DNA of 5,153 nt, from positions 1-5,153 of the forward strand of contig CAZHHJ010000155.1 in NCBI GenBank assembly GCA_964531295.1, read 5' to 3'. Positions 1 through 5,153 of the stretch are shown piece after piece (within the stretch, counting starts at the first letter, position 1; every line of letters begins with the position of its first letter). The notes beneath the pieces were generated by a model that made no database searches, was not told where the DNA came from, and saw only the letters and a list, made by a program, of their open reading frames with translations. This stretch comes from JAAYJK01 sp964531295. Lineage in GTDB: Bacteria; Bacillota; Syntrophomonadia; Syntrophomonadales; Syntrophomonadaceae. Both the position numbers and the translations under genes were made by a program.

Positions 1-1
1 G

Positions 2-826
2 GCTGCTCTGGCCGGGGTGCTAGCGCAGCTTCTATGTACCATTCTGGCCGCAGGGACAGTCATCTACCGAAAAGAATTTTTAAGCTGGTCCTTCTCCAGT
101 TTCAAACCCTCATTTAAAGTGCTCGTGGACATTTACCGGGTGGCTTTGCCTAGTTTAATAATGGAACTAACCGGAGTTTTCATCATGGGTTATATCAACA
201 GAATACTGGCCGGATTTAGTTTTACCGCAGTTGCAGCATTAGGTGTATTTCTGAGAATCAGATCCATGATGTATATGCCAGTTTTCGGCTTAATACAGGG
301 GACCATGCCCATTACTGCTTTCGCCTATGGAGCAGGAAAATACGATAGGGTGAAGGAGACGATTATAAAGGCTTCAACCGTAGCCTTCGTTTTTATGCTG
401 GCAGCCTGGTATATTATGCAGATTCATCCGCTGTGGCTGATAAAATATTTTTCCACTGACCCGGCCCTTACAGTTCTGGGGATCAACTCTATGCGTTTAG
501 CGACTATCTTTATACCCCTGATCGGCCCGGTGTTAATATTGAATACAGTTTTGCAGGCGGTTGACCGAGGATTTACCGCCATGCTTTTATTCCTCTGCCG
601 GCAGCTAGGGTTTTTCCTGCCCCTACTAATATTCCTGCCCAATTATCTGGGCTTAAACGGTGTCTGGCTGGCTTTCTCTTTATCCGAACTCTTGGCTGCT
701 TTCCTGGCCTTTTTCATTCTCGTACGCTTCTGGCGGACCCTATCGAAAAAGAAGAATTCACCCTTCCGTACTGCCTTCGGCTGGCAGTACTTCTTCAAAC
801 GGATCGTTGCCTGGCTTCGTTGTTAA
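2..826 (+). CDS. MATE-family multidrug/cation antiporter, C-terminal half (5' partial)
   Basis: This is an integral membrane exporter of the MATE (NorM/DinF-like) family, which expels drugs or metabolites in exchange for Na+ or H+. The reading frame is open to the window edge, so the GTG at 17 is an internal Val codon and not a start. The 274 visible residues match the last six or seven of twelve helices in a protein usually near 450 aa. Hydrophobic segments lie at about residues 1-22, 45-66, 75-100, 124-141, 166-186, 192-212 and 219-243. Family-like stretches are the LPSLIMELTGVF helix (49-60), the GLIQGTMPITAFAYGAGKYD segment (96-115), typical of the second MatE repeat, and FIPLIGPVLILNTVLQAVDRG (170-190). 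A basic tail of about 30 residues (WRTLSKKK onward) follows the last helix. The gene ends 4 nt before the perfect hairpin at 831. The family is clear; the substrate cannot be told. Confidence 0.88.
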   Translation, partial: AALAGVLAQLLCTILAAGTVIYRKEFLSWSFSSFKPSFKVLVDIYRVALPSLIMELTGVFIMGYINRILAGFSFTAVAALGVFLRIRSMMYMPVFGLIQGTMPITAFAYGAGKYDRVKETIIKASTVAFVFMLAAWYIMQIHPLWLIKYFSTDPALTVLGINSMRLATIFIPLIGPVLILNTVLQAVDRGFTAMLLFLCRQLGFFLPLLIFLPNYLGLNGVWLAFSLSELLAAFLAFFILVRFWRTLSKKKNSPFRTAFGWQYFFKRIVAWLRC

Positions 827-830
827 GATG

Positions 831-896
831 GTAACGCGGGGACGGTTCTCTTGTTACACTTTGATAAGTGTAACAAGAGAACCGTCCCCGCGTTAC
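831..896. repeat. Perfect 31-bp inverted repeat, REP/BIME-like palindromic element (inverted dimer)
   Basis: The left arm 831-861 is exactly complementary to the right arm 866-896, around a 4-nt TGAT loop. Read more finely, it is two 27-nt units (831-857 and 870-896) facing each other across a 12-nt spacer that is itself ACTT/AAGT-symmetric. Each unit carries AGAACCGTCCCC and is bounded by GTAAC/GTTAC. The same unit occurs once more at 1814-1840. The element almost fills the 73-nt gap between the convergent exporter (stop 824-826) and hydrolase (stop 900-902). Neither strand has a T-tract after the stem, so it is not a classical intrinsic terminator, though an RNA hairpin this strong could still end transcripts or protect their 3' ends in both directions. 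Its design resembles REP/BIME elements mobilised by REP-associated tyrosine transposases; no such transposase is in the window. Confidence 0.9.
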
Positions 897-899
897 GTG

Positions 900-1796
900 T
901 TACTTATAGAAATATACGCGGCCGTTTTCAATCTGATATTTTAAAGATCCTTGATTATACAGATAAGTTACCAAGGCTGCCATAGTGGAGCTTAAAAGAT
1001 AATATTCATTGAGGTCTACTGACAATTCTTCCAAGATGATTATTTCTTCCAGCAGTTCTTCCCGGCTTTTAGGTTGATCAGCTAAATCCAAACAAAGATC
1101 CAGATATTTATGCAAGGTTTGGCGATTTTGTTCGATCAAAGCTGGCATTTCGTCTTTAGTATATACTTGTAAGGCATGGCCCAGAACATAATAATCATAG
1201 TTCAGGTTTTCCAGCGTATTATAAGTATCCAGTTGTGTCTGTACGTCCATAATAAAAGGAACAGAATATTTCTTTAGAATATCCGGGCTAAACAGAGCAT
1301 CTCCCAAAAAACATACATTATCCCTAGTGCCCACCCCGATTTGCCCGCGGGCATGTCCGGGCAGGGGAATGATATCAAATTTTTCGTTGTTGATTTTCTC
1401 AGTTCCTGCATTCAGCAATTGATCAATATTTCCTTGTTTGTTTTTCACATAATCTTTGCTTAGTTCATGGGGTGGATTACCACCAAAAATATATAGGGGA
1501 AAGAGATAGGCATTTTCAATAAACAAGGAAGATTCCCGGGAGCTGTAAAAGATACTCCCGGGAAAGTTTTCTTCAAAAAAAACATTTCCTCCACAGTGGT
1601 CAAAGTGCTCGTGGCTGTTGATAATGTATTTTATGGATATACCACGTGCAGACAACAGGGCGCTTATTTTCCTGGCTTCGCTGTTGCCACTGCCAGTGTC
1701 AATTAACAAAGAGTATTTGTCTTTAAACTGGAACACCCCGATATTAGTTGGCGCAGGTATGTAATAGGTATTTCCGTTTATCTTAGTTAGTTCCAT
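900..1796 (-). CDS. Metallo-beta-lactamase-fold hydrolase
   Basis: This is a 298-residue soluble metal-dependent hydrolase of the MBL-fold superfamily (glyoxalase II / LACTB2-like). The full metal-ligand set is visible: HxHxDH as HEHFDH (H62, H64, D66, H67), H148 in PLPGHARGQIG, D166 in FLGDALF and H207 in VLGHAL. The DTGSG turn at 33-37 is the usual conserved Asp-Gly strand end. The last 60 or so residues (about 240-298) form predicted helices and an IENGRVYFYK strand, perhaps a small winged-helix-like C-terminal domain. The start is the ATG at 1796, preceded by GGAGGA at 1801-1806. A longer reading from a TTG at 1820 would begin inside a repeat and ignore that ribosome site. It lies 48 nt downstream of the Nudix gene and is probably the last gene of that operon. 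The substrate is unknown; a thioester, lactone or phosphodiester is possible. Confidence 0.9.
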   Translation of the reverse strand: MELTKINGNTYYIPAPTNIGVFQFKDKYSLLIDTGSGNSEARKISALLSARGISIKYIINSHEHFDHCGGNVFFEENFPGSIFYSSRESSLFIENAYLFPLYIFGGNPPHELSKDYVKNKQGNIDQLLNAGTEKINNEKFDIIPLPGHARGQIGVGTRDNVCFLGDALFSPDILKKYSVPFIMDVQTQLDTYNTLENLNYDYYVLGHALQVYTKDEMPALIEQNRQTLHKYLDLCLDLADQPKSREELLEEIIILEELSVDLNEYYLLSSTMAALVTYLYNQGSLKYQIENGRVYFYK

Positions 1797-1800
1797 AACT

Positions 1801-1806
1801 TCCTCC
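1801..1806 (-). promoter_or_regulatory. Ribosome binding site of the MBL-fold hydrolase
   Basis: On the minus strand GGAGGA lies 4 nt before the ATG at 1796 (5 nt if only GGAGG is counted). It is a near-perfect Shine-Dalgarno and fixes the start there rather than at the in-frame TTG at 1820. It lies just downstream of the 1812-1842 repeat in the direction of transcription, so the repeat ends only a few bases before the ribosome site and could affect access to it. Confidence 0.85.
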
Positions 1807-1811
1807 GATTT

Positions 1812-1842
1812 ACGTAACAAGAGAACCGTCCCCTTGTTACGT
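1812..1842. repeat. Single copy of the GAACCGTCCCC palindromic repeat
   Basis: The 27-nt unit at 1814-1840 matches the right-hand unit of the 831-896 element. Over the 29 nt compared (1814-1842 against 870-898) only two bases differ, TT here and GC there. The ends of this copy form a perfect 10-bp stem (1812-1821 with 1833-1842) around an 11-nt loop that contains GAACCGTCCC. It sits in the 48-nt gap between the Nudix stop and the MBL ribosome site, so the operon mRNA should carry a small hairpin between the two genes. There is no T-tract, so transcription probably continues through it. Confidence 0.88.
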
Positions 1843-1844
1843 TG

Positions 1845-2390
1845 CTACCTGGAGGCAAAAACGTACCAGGGACCGATACCGATTTCCAGGCCCTGATTAC
1901 GTTGTTCTTCCAGAAAAGACAGCAGTTCTTCTTCCTTCACGAGCAGGACTTCAATATCTTCTCCTGCTCCTAGCTTTTGAACCGGTGCCAGGTTGGGGGG
2001 GGCGGTTTCATCTATTTCTACATTTATCACATAGACGTAATCATCTATAAAAGCTGGATTGCTCTTGAGCGGAGGGCTGAGCCTGCTTACTCTGCCAGTA
2101 AAACCGGTTTCTTCCTGTAATTCCCTTAGGGCTTCTTGTTCAATGTTCTCCGAATCTGCCATGCCCGCCGGAAAAGCTATAATATAATTACTGATGGCCG
2201 GACGATATTGTTTGACCAGGACAATTCTGTTCGATGGCAGCACCCGGGGGATGATTACCATTCCTCTTTGCCGGTTTTTACGTTCTACACACTCCCATTG
2301 TATAATCTGTCCATCCCGCCCGGATAGACTCACAACTTTAAGAGTTATCCAATTTCCAGTATACAGGACCTCTTCGGTTAATTTCTTCAT
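1845..2390 (-). CDS. Nudix hydrolase, ADP-ribose pyrophosphatase type
   Basis: This 181-residue soluble enzyme probably hydrolyses ADP-ribose or a related nucleoside diphosphate sugar to AMP and a sugar phosphate, with Mg2+ bound by the Nudix helix. The Nudix box is at 76-97 and reads G-MADS-E-NIEQEAL-REL-Q-EETGF. The catalytic R89, E90, E93, E94 and G96 are all present. ADP-ribose pyrophosphatase features are VLVKQYRPAI (57-66), AFPAG just before the box, and a downstream NPAF (111-114) at roughly the place of the family's conserved Pro. The spacing from the first Gly to the first Glu is four residues where the consensus has five. The gene starts 15 nt after the dehydrogenase stop, and its weak AAAGG site at 2401-2405 abuts that stop, so the two are likely translated from one mRNA. 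An 8-nt C run (1995-2002) lies within it, with the frame intact. Class is sure; exact substrate is not. Confidence 0.9.
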   Translation of the reverse strand: MKKLTEEVLYTGNWITLKVVSLSGRDGQIIQWECVERKNRQRGMVIIPRVLPSNRIVLVKQYRPAISNYIIAFPAGMADSENIEQEALRELQEETGFTGRVSRLSPPLKSNPAFIDDYVYVINVEIDETAPPNLAPVQKLGAGEDIEVLLVKEEELLSFLEEQRNQGLEIGIGPWYVFASR

Positions 2391-2405
2391 AAGCTAATTA
2401 CCTTT

Positions 2406-3791
2406 CTAATTGGGCAGGTTTTTCTTCATTATATCCGCGGCTGCAATAATCCCTGAGGCACTGGCCTGGATCAAACCCCGGGTGACACCGGCTCCATCTC
2501 CTATTGCCCATAAGCCTTCGATCTCAGTTTGTAAGGAACTACTCAGACTGGGCCGGGCAGAATAGAATTTGGCTTCGATTCCATAAAGCAGGGTGTGGCC
2601 GGAAGCCACACCTGGCATAGCTTTATCCAGCGCTTCCAGACAATCTGTGATGCCCACCATATAACGGTGGGGTAGTACCAGGGATAGATCTCCCGGTACC
2701 GCACCTTTAAGGGTTGGTTCTACCAGGCCTTTTTGCAGTCGCGCGGGCGTGGAGCGCCGTCCTTGTTTTAAATCTCCATAGCGCTGTACTATGATAGAAC
2801 CGCTTAACATATTGGCCAGACTGGCAATGCGCCGGCCATATAATATGGGACGATTAAAAGGCTGGGTGAATTCCTGGCTCATTAAAAGAGCGAAATTAGT
2901 ATTGCTGCTCTTACTTTCAGCATAAGCATGGCCATTAACGGTAATTATTCCGTTAGTATTTTCCATAACTACGTGACCATTGGGGTTTACGCAAAAGGTT
3001 CTGACTATATCGTCAAATTCACGGGTATTGAAAATGAGCTTGGGTTCCCATATATTATCGGTATATTCTTGCATGCTTACAGCCGGGACCTCTACCCGCA
3101 CCCCGATATCGACCTGGTTATTTTGCATATTCATACCCAGGGATTTAGCCTGCCTCGCAAACCACTGGGCTCCATCCCGGCCTGGTGCAGCAATAATAAG
3201 TGGAGCATAATAAGTGCCGCTGCCGGTCTTTACGCCCTGCACCCGCTTGTTATTTACCAATATTTCTTGCACGATTTCTGTGGTTTGAATAGTCTGTTTT
3301 TCTTTGAGGTCGTTATAAATGTTGCTTAATACTCTGGCCGTGTTTTCTGTGCCCATGTGCCTTATACGGGCTGGTATCAATTTTAATCCGGCCCGGGCCG
3401 ATCTGAGTTTAAGATCCTCAATTTTCCCCGTATCCTGCCCGAAAAGCCGGTCTGGAGCACCATATTTAACATATATACTATCTGCATAATCAATTAGTAA
3501 TTGCAGTTTTTCTTTGCCTATGTATTCGTGCAGCCAGCCTCCAAATTCGGTGGTCAAAGTTAGTTTGCCATCAGAAAAGGCCCCGGCTCCTCCCCATCCG
3601 CACATTATAGAACAGGGTTGGCAATTAACACAGGCATCTGCAGTATCGCCGATTAGACATTTCCTTTTATCAACGGTTCGCCCTTTTTCCAGCATAAGTA
3701 CTTTTAGCGAGCTTTTCCGGGTAATTTCCAGAGCTGCAAAGATGCCGGCTGGACCTGCGCCGATTATGATTACGTCATAATTTGTGGCCAT
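2406..3791 (-). CDS. FAD-dependent dehydrogenase/oxidoreductase, COG2509-like
   Basis: This 461-residue flavoprotein of the Rossmann-fold dehydrogenase type resembles the uncharacterised COG2509 'FAD-dependent dehydrogenase' group. The dinucleotide-binding motif GAGPAG is at residues 11-16 after a YDVIII strand, with E35 ending the second strand (VLMLEKG) to hold the adenosine ribose. A cysteine-rich stretch follows: C45, then C54-x2-C57-x2-C60-x3-C64, running into GWGGAGAFSDGKLTL (65-79). The second FAD motif, LWAIGDGAGVTRGLIQASASG, spans 427-447. There is no signal peptide or membrane helix, so it should be cytoplasmic. The ATG at 3791 has a run of seven G (3800-3806) 8 nt upstream as its ribosome site and lies about 90 nt from an extended -10 promoter. 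It is the first gene of the probable three-gene minus-strand operon. The electron donor and substrate are unknown. Confidence 0.88.
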   Translation of the reverse strand: MATNYDVIIIGAGPAGIFAALEITRKSSLKVLMLEKGRTVDKRKCLIGDTADACVNCQPCSIMCGWGGAGAFSDGKLTLTTEFGGWLHEYIGKEKLQLLIDYADSIYVKYGAPDRLFGQDTGKIEDLKLRSARAGLKLIPARIRHMGTENTARVLSNIYNDLKEKQTIQTTEIVQEILVNNKRVQGVKTGSGTYYAPLIIAAPGRDGAQWFARQAKSLGMNMQNNQVDIGVRVEVPAVSMQEYTDNIWEPKLIFNTREFDDIVRTFCVNPNGHVVMENTNGIITVNGHAYAESKSSNTNFALLMSQEFTQPFNRPILYGRRIASLANMLSGSIIVQRYGDLKQGRRSTPARLQKGLVEPTLKGAVPGDLSLVLPHRYMVGITDCLEALDKAMPGVASGHTLLYGIEAKFYSARPSLSSSLQTEIEGLWAIGDGAGVTRGLIQASASGIIAAADIMKKNLPN

Positions 3792-3881
3792 TTAATATAC
3801 CCCCCCGCTAATCAGCATCATTACTATAAAAAGGATGCAAAATCTTTACTTATATTGAATTTAATAACTCTATCGCCCTAG

Positions 3882-3890
3882 ATTATAGCA
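3882..3890 (-). promoter_or_regulatory. Extended -10 promoter of the minus-strand operon
   Basis: Read on the minus strand this is TGC-TATAAT, a perfect -10 hexamer (3882-3887) with the extended TG element. No good -35 is seen at the standard distance (ATTATA at 3905-3910), which fits an extended -10 promoter. Transcription should start near 3875, giving a leader of about 85 nt before the dehydrogenase ATG. The palindrome GCATATGC at 3888-3895 overlaps the TG element and might be an operator half, but this is weak. Confidence 0.6.
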
Positions 3891-3915
3891 TATGCCGTCC
3901 TATATATAATAATGT

Positions 3916-3946
3916 TTGTTATGCTTTTGAGGTTAACTGGTATAAT
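3916..3946 (+). promoter_or_regulatory. Promoter of holA
   Basis: TATAAT at 3941-3946 is preceded by TGG, giving an extended -10 element. A TTGTTA at 3916-3921 could be the -35, with a long 19-nt spacer; alternative weaker hexamers lie at 16-17 nt. Transcription should begin near 3953, giving a short leader of about 24 nt before the holA ATG. It lies back to back with the minus-strand promoter; the two -10 boxes are about 55 bp apart. Confidence 0.65.
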
Positions 3947-3964
3947 GGTAAAGAGAATCTTATC

Positions 3965-3969
3965 GGGAG
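3965..3969 (+). promoter_or_regulatory. Ribosome binding site of holA
   Basis: GGGAG lies 7 nt before the ATG at 3977. An in-frame TTG at 3971 is only 1 nt from this site, too close to be used, so the ATG is the start. Confidence 0.75.
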
Positions 3970-3976
3970 ATTGCCA

Positions 3977-5008
3977 ATGAAAGAAAGTAGCCTGTATTTC
4001 CTGTGGGGGAAAGAGCAATTTTTACTGGATCAACAAGTAAAAAAAATAGTAGAGCAGGTCAGTGAACGGGTAGGAGAAGAACCTGAAGTTCTGCATCTGG
4101 ACACGGATGAGATTAGTCCCCGTGAATTACGGGAACACTTGGAGTTCAGCCCTCTTTTTAACCTGTATCGAGTGGCGGTTATAAAGAGACCTTATTGGTT
4201 AGGGAAAGGAAAGAAAAGGGGAAACAAAAGCGAAGAATTCATCCGGGTAATCAACGATTATCTGGATAGTGCTCCCCAGGGTCAGACGTTGATCTTAACC
4301 GCTGAAGTGCTGGAAAAGACCAATGCCCTGATCAAGAGGCTTAGCAAAGAGGCCCAGATAATCGAATGCAAATATCCGAATACTAAATATCTCAGTGGAT
4401 GGATTAAGGATCAATTTGCCGCCCGAGAACGATCCTGTACCCCAGAGGTGCTTAATCGGTTGATTAACAGTGGTCAGGATATGTATTACCTCTATAATCT
4501 GATCGAAAAACTCTGTTTACAGGTAGAGGGACGGATCATAAATGAGCAAGATATCGAAAAAGAATTGAGTGGGCGCGATGAAATAAAAGTATTTAAAGTA
4601 ACCGACTCTTTACTGAGAAGAGATTTGCCCGGTTCTATGCAAGCATTCCACCAACTGCTGGAGCAAGGAGAATACCCGTTGCTATTTTTGAATATGACGG
4701 CCCGGCAGTTCGCCGGTATGGCTAAGGTAAAAGCGTACCAGGAAAAGGGTTATGATAATAAGCAAATAGCAGAAATAACTTCCATGAAAGACTTCCCGGT
4801 CAGGAAATTTGCAGATTCTGGACGACATTTCTCCTGGGAAGAAATCAAGCGAATTTTTTCGGTTTGCTTTGACTGCGATTTTAAAATAAAGAGTACTTCC
4901 CAGGATGCGATAATTCTCATGGAAGGATTAATAATAGAGATATGTAATACAGATTCACAACCAAAACCGTCCCCACTGTCAACTCCTAAAACAAAAAACC
5001 TGTCTTAA
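3977..5008 (+). CDS. holA: DNA polymerase III, delta subunit
   Basis: This is the delta subunit of the clamp loader, which opens the beta sliding clamp so that it can be loaded on primed DNA during chromosome replication. The protein has 343 residues, the usual family length. The N-terminal SLYFLWGKEQFLLDQQVKKI (5-24) is the typical delta opening: it occupies the Walker A place but lacks the GKT signature, as expected for this non-ATPase subunit. LREHLEFSPLFNLYRVAVIK (51-70) and LILTAEVLEKTNALIKRL (105-122) belong to the AAA+-like N-terminal domain. Residues about 205-322 (VFKVTDSLLRRD, PLLFLNMTARQF, CFDCDFKIKSTSQDAIILMEGLI) are the C-terminal collar domain. The last 18 or so residues (326-343) are Pro/Lys/Ser-rich, lie beyond the usual family end, and are encoded partly by a repeat-like fragment and partly by the terminator. 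It has its own promoter and is convergent with rpsT, as in many Firmicutes. Confidence 0.93.
   Translation: MKESSLYFLWGKEQFLLDQQVKKIVEQVSERVGEEPEVLHLDTDEISPRELREHLEFSPLFNLYRVAVIKRPYWLGKGKKRGNKSEEFIRVINDYLDSAPQGQTLILTAEVLEKTNALIKRLSKEAQIIECKYPNTKYLSGWIKDQFAARERSCTPEVLNRLINSGQDMYYLYNLIEKLCLQVEGRIINEQDIEKELSGRDEIKVFKVTDSLLRRDLPGSMQAFHQLLEQGEYPLLFLNMTARQFAGMAKVKAYQEKGYDNKQIAEITSMKDFPVRKFADSGRHFSWEEIKRIFSVCFDCDFKIKSTSQDAIILMEGLIIEICNTDSQPKPSPLSTPKTKNLS
4963..4974. repeat. Probable eroded fragment of the GAACCGTCCCC repeat
   Basis: AACCGTCCCC (4965-4974) is a 10-nt exact match to the core of the repeats at 831-896 and 1812-1842, followed by ACTGTC, which partly resembles the TTGTTAC end of the unit. 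It is inside the holA reading frame and encodes part of the low-complexity tail QPKPSPLSTP. A 10-nt match could arise by chance, so this is an inference. Confidence 0.4.
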
Positions 5009-5022
5009 GACAGGTTTTTTTT
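4993..5022. terminator. Bidirectional intrinsic terminator between holA and rpsT
   Basis: A 12-bp stem (4993-5004 with 5009-5020) closes on a TTAA loop. Its centre is CCTGTC/GACAGG, flanked by A6 on the left and T8 on the right (5015-5022). It therefore reads as GC stem plus U-tract on both strands, and should end both holA and rpsT transcripts. The holA stop codon TAA (5006-5008) lies in the loop, and the last holA codons form the left arm. The rpsT stop (5021-5023) begins at the end of the T run. Confidence 0.9.
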
Positions 5023-5153
5023 ATTTTGCAAGCACGTTAAATTTTAGGGTAAGGGCTGATTTCTTCCTTGCTGCGGTATTTTTGTGCAGTATGCCTTTAC
5101 TTACACTTTTATCGATCAGGGAGGTTACTTGCAACAAACTACCCTGTGCGGCC
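5021..5153 (-). CDS. rpsT: Ribosomal protein S20 (bS20), C-terminal part (partial)
   Basis: The minus strand encodes the last 43 residues of a protein that continues past the window edge. S20 is a small helical-bundle protein of the 30S subunit that binds 16S rRNA. The recognisable signature is SLIDKSVSKGILHKNTAARK followed by a basic end finishing in NVLAK; the HKNTAARKKS segment is characteristic of S20. The stop codon TAA is at 5021-5023, directly against the shared terminator. Position convergent to holA matches the order found in Bacillus and many Clostridia. The gene start and any autoregulatory leader are outside the window. Confidence 0.93.
   Translation of the reverse strand, partial: AAQGSLLQVTSLIDKSVSKGILHKNTAARKKSALTLKFNVLAK

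Noticed and set aside
17..19. GTG as a start codon for the exporter
   Set aside because: The frame is open upstream to the window edge, the protein lacks the first half of the MATE fold, and there is no ribosome site; it is an internal codon of a truncated gene.
660..944. Open reading frame of 94 codons overlapping the exporter end and the hairpin
   Set aside because: It is an out-of-frame shadow of the exporter that reads through the palindrome; no protein features are visible.
1797..1820. Eight-residue N-terminal extension of the MBL protein from a TTG
   Set aside because: The TTG lies inside the palindromic repeat, and a strong GGAGGA sits 4 nt before the downstream ATG.
1995..2002. Eight-base homopolymer in the Nudix gene as a frameshift or slippage site
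   Set aside because: The reading frame and protein are continuous and sensible on both sides, so there is no sign of a shift.
2757..2770. CCGTCCTTGTT in the dehydrogenase gene, resembling the repeat core
   Set aside because: It lacks the GAACC flank and the CCCC run, and is ordinary coding sequence in a conserved protein; chance similarity.
2928..3329. Open reading frame of 133 codons on the + strand
   Set aside because: It lies wholly antisense to the dehydrogenase, has no recognisable domain or good ribosome site, and its composition follows from the opposite-strand gene. The same applies to the other shorter antisense frames in the window.
3811..3839. Small GCATC/GATGC inverted repeat in the leader of the minus-strand operon
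   Set aside because: A 5-bp stem with a long AT-rich loop is too weak to call a riboswitch, attenuator or operator.

Overview
The window looks like a stretch of chromosome from an anaerobic Firmicute, probably a Clostridia member of the Syntrophomonas/Desulfotomaculum type. The evidence is the convergent holA/rpsT pair, strong GGAGG-type ribosome sites, extended -10 promoters, moderate base composition, and a short palindromic repeat carrying the word GAACCGTCCCC. Placement below phylum level is a guess.

Layout from left to right: (1) the C-terminal half of a MATE-family multidrug exporter on the + strand, cut by the window edge. (2) A perfect 31-bp inverted repeat that fills the gap between convergent genes. 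(3) A three-gene minus-strand unit transcribed from right to left: a COG2509-like FAD-dependent dehydrogenase (3791 to 2406), a Nudix hydrolase of the ADP-ribose pyrophosphatase type (2390 to 1845) and a metallo-beta-lactamase-fold hydrolase (1796 to 900). A single copy of the same repeat unit sits between the last two genes. (4) A divergent promoter region of about 185 bp with an extended -10 element on each strand. (5) holA, the DNA polymerase III delta subunit, on the + strand. (6) A bidirectional intrinsic terminator that overlaps the end of holA. (7) The 3' end of rpsT (ribosomal protein S20) on the minus strand.

holA and rpsT are housekeeping genes of replication and translation. The three minus-strand genes are all soluble metabolic enzymes, probably co-transcribed, but the sequence does not show a shared pathway. 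No transposase, phage gene, CRISPR array, tRNA, rRNA or riboswitch is visible. The only long stretches without a gene are the 827-899 gap (the hairpin) and 3792-3976 (the divergent promoters).

The most noteworthy signal is the repeat family. There is an inverted dimer at 831-896, a monomer at 1812-1842, and a probable eroded fragment at 4963-4974 that has become coding sequence at the 3' end of holA. I see no convincing new multi-gene system here.
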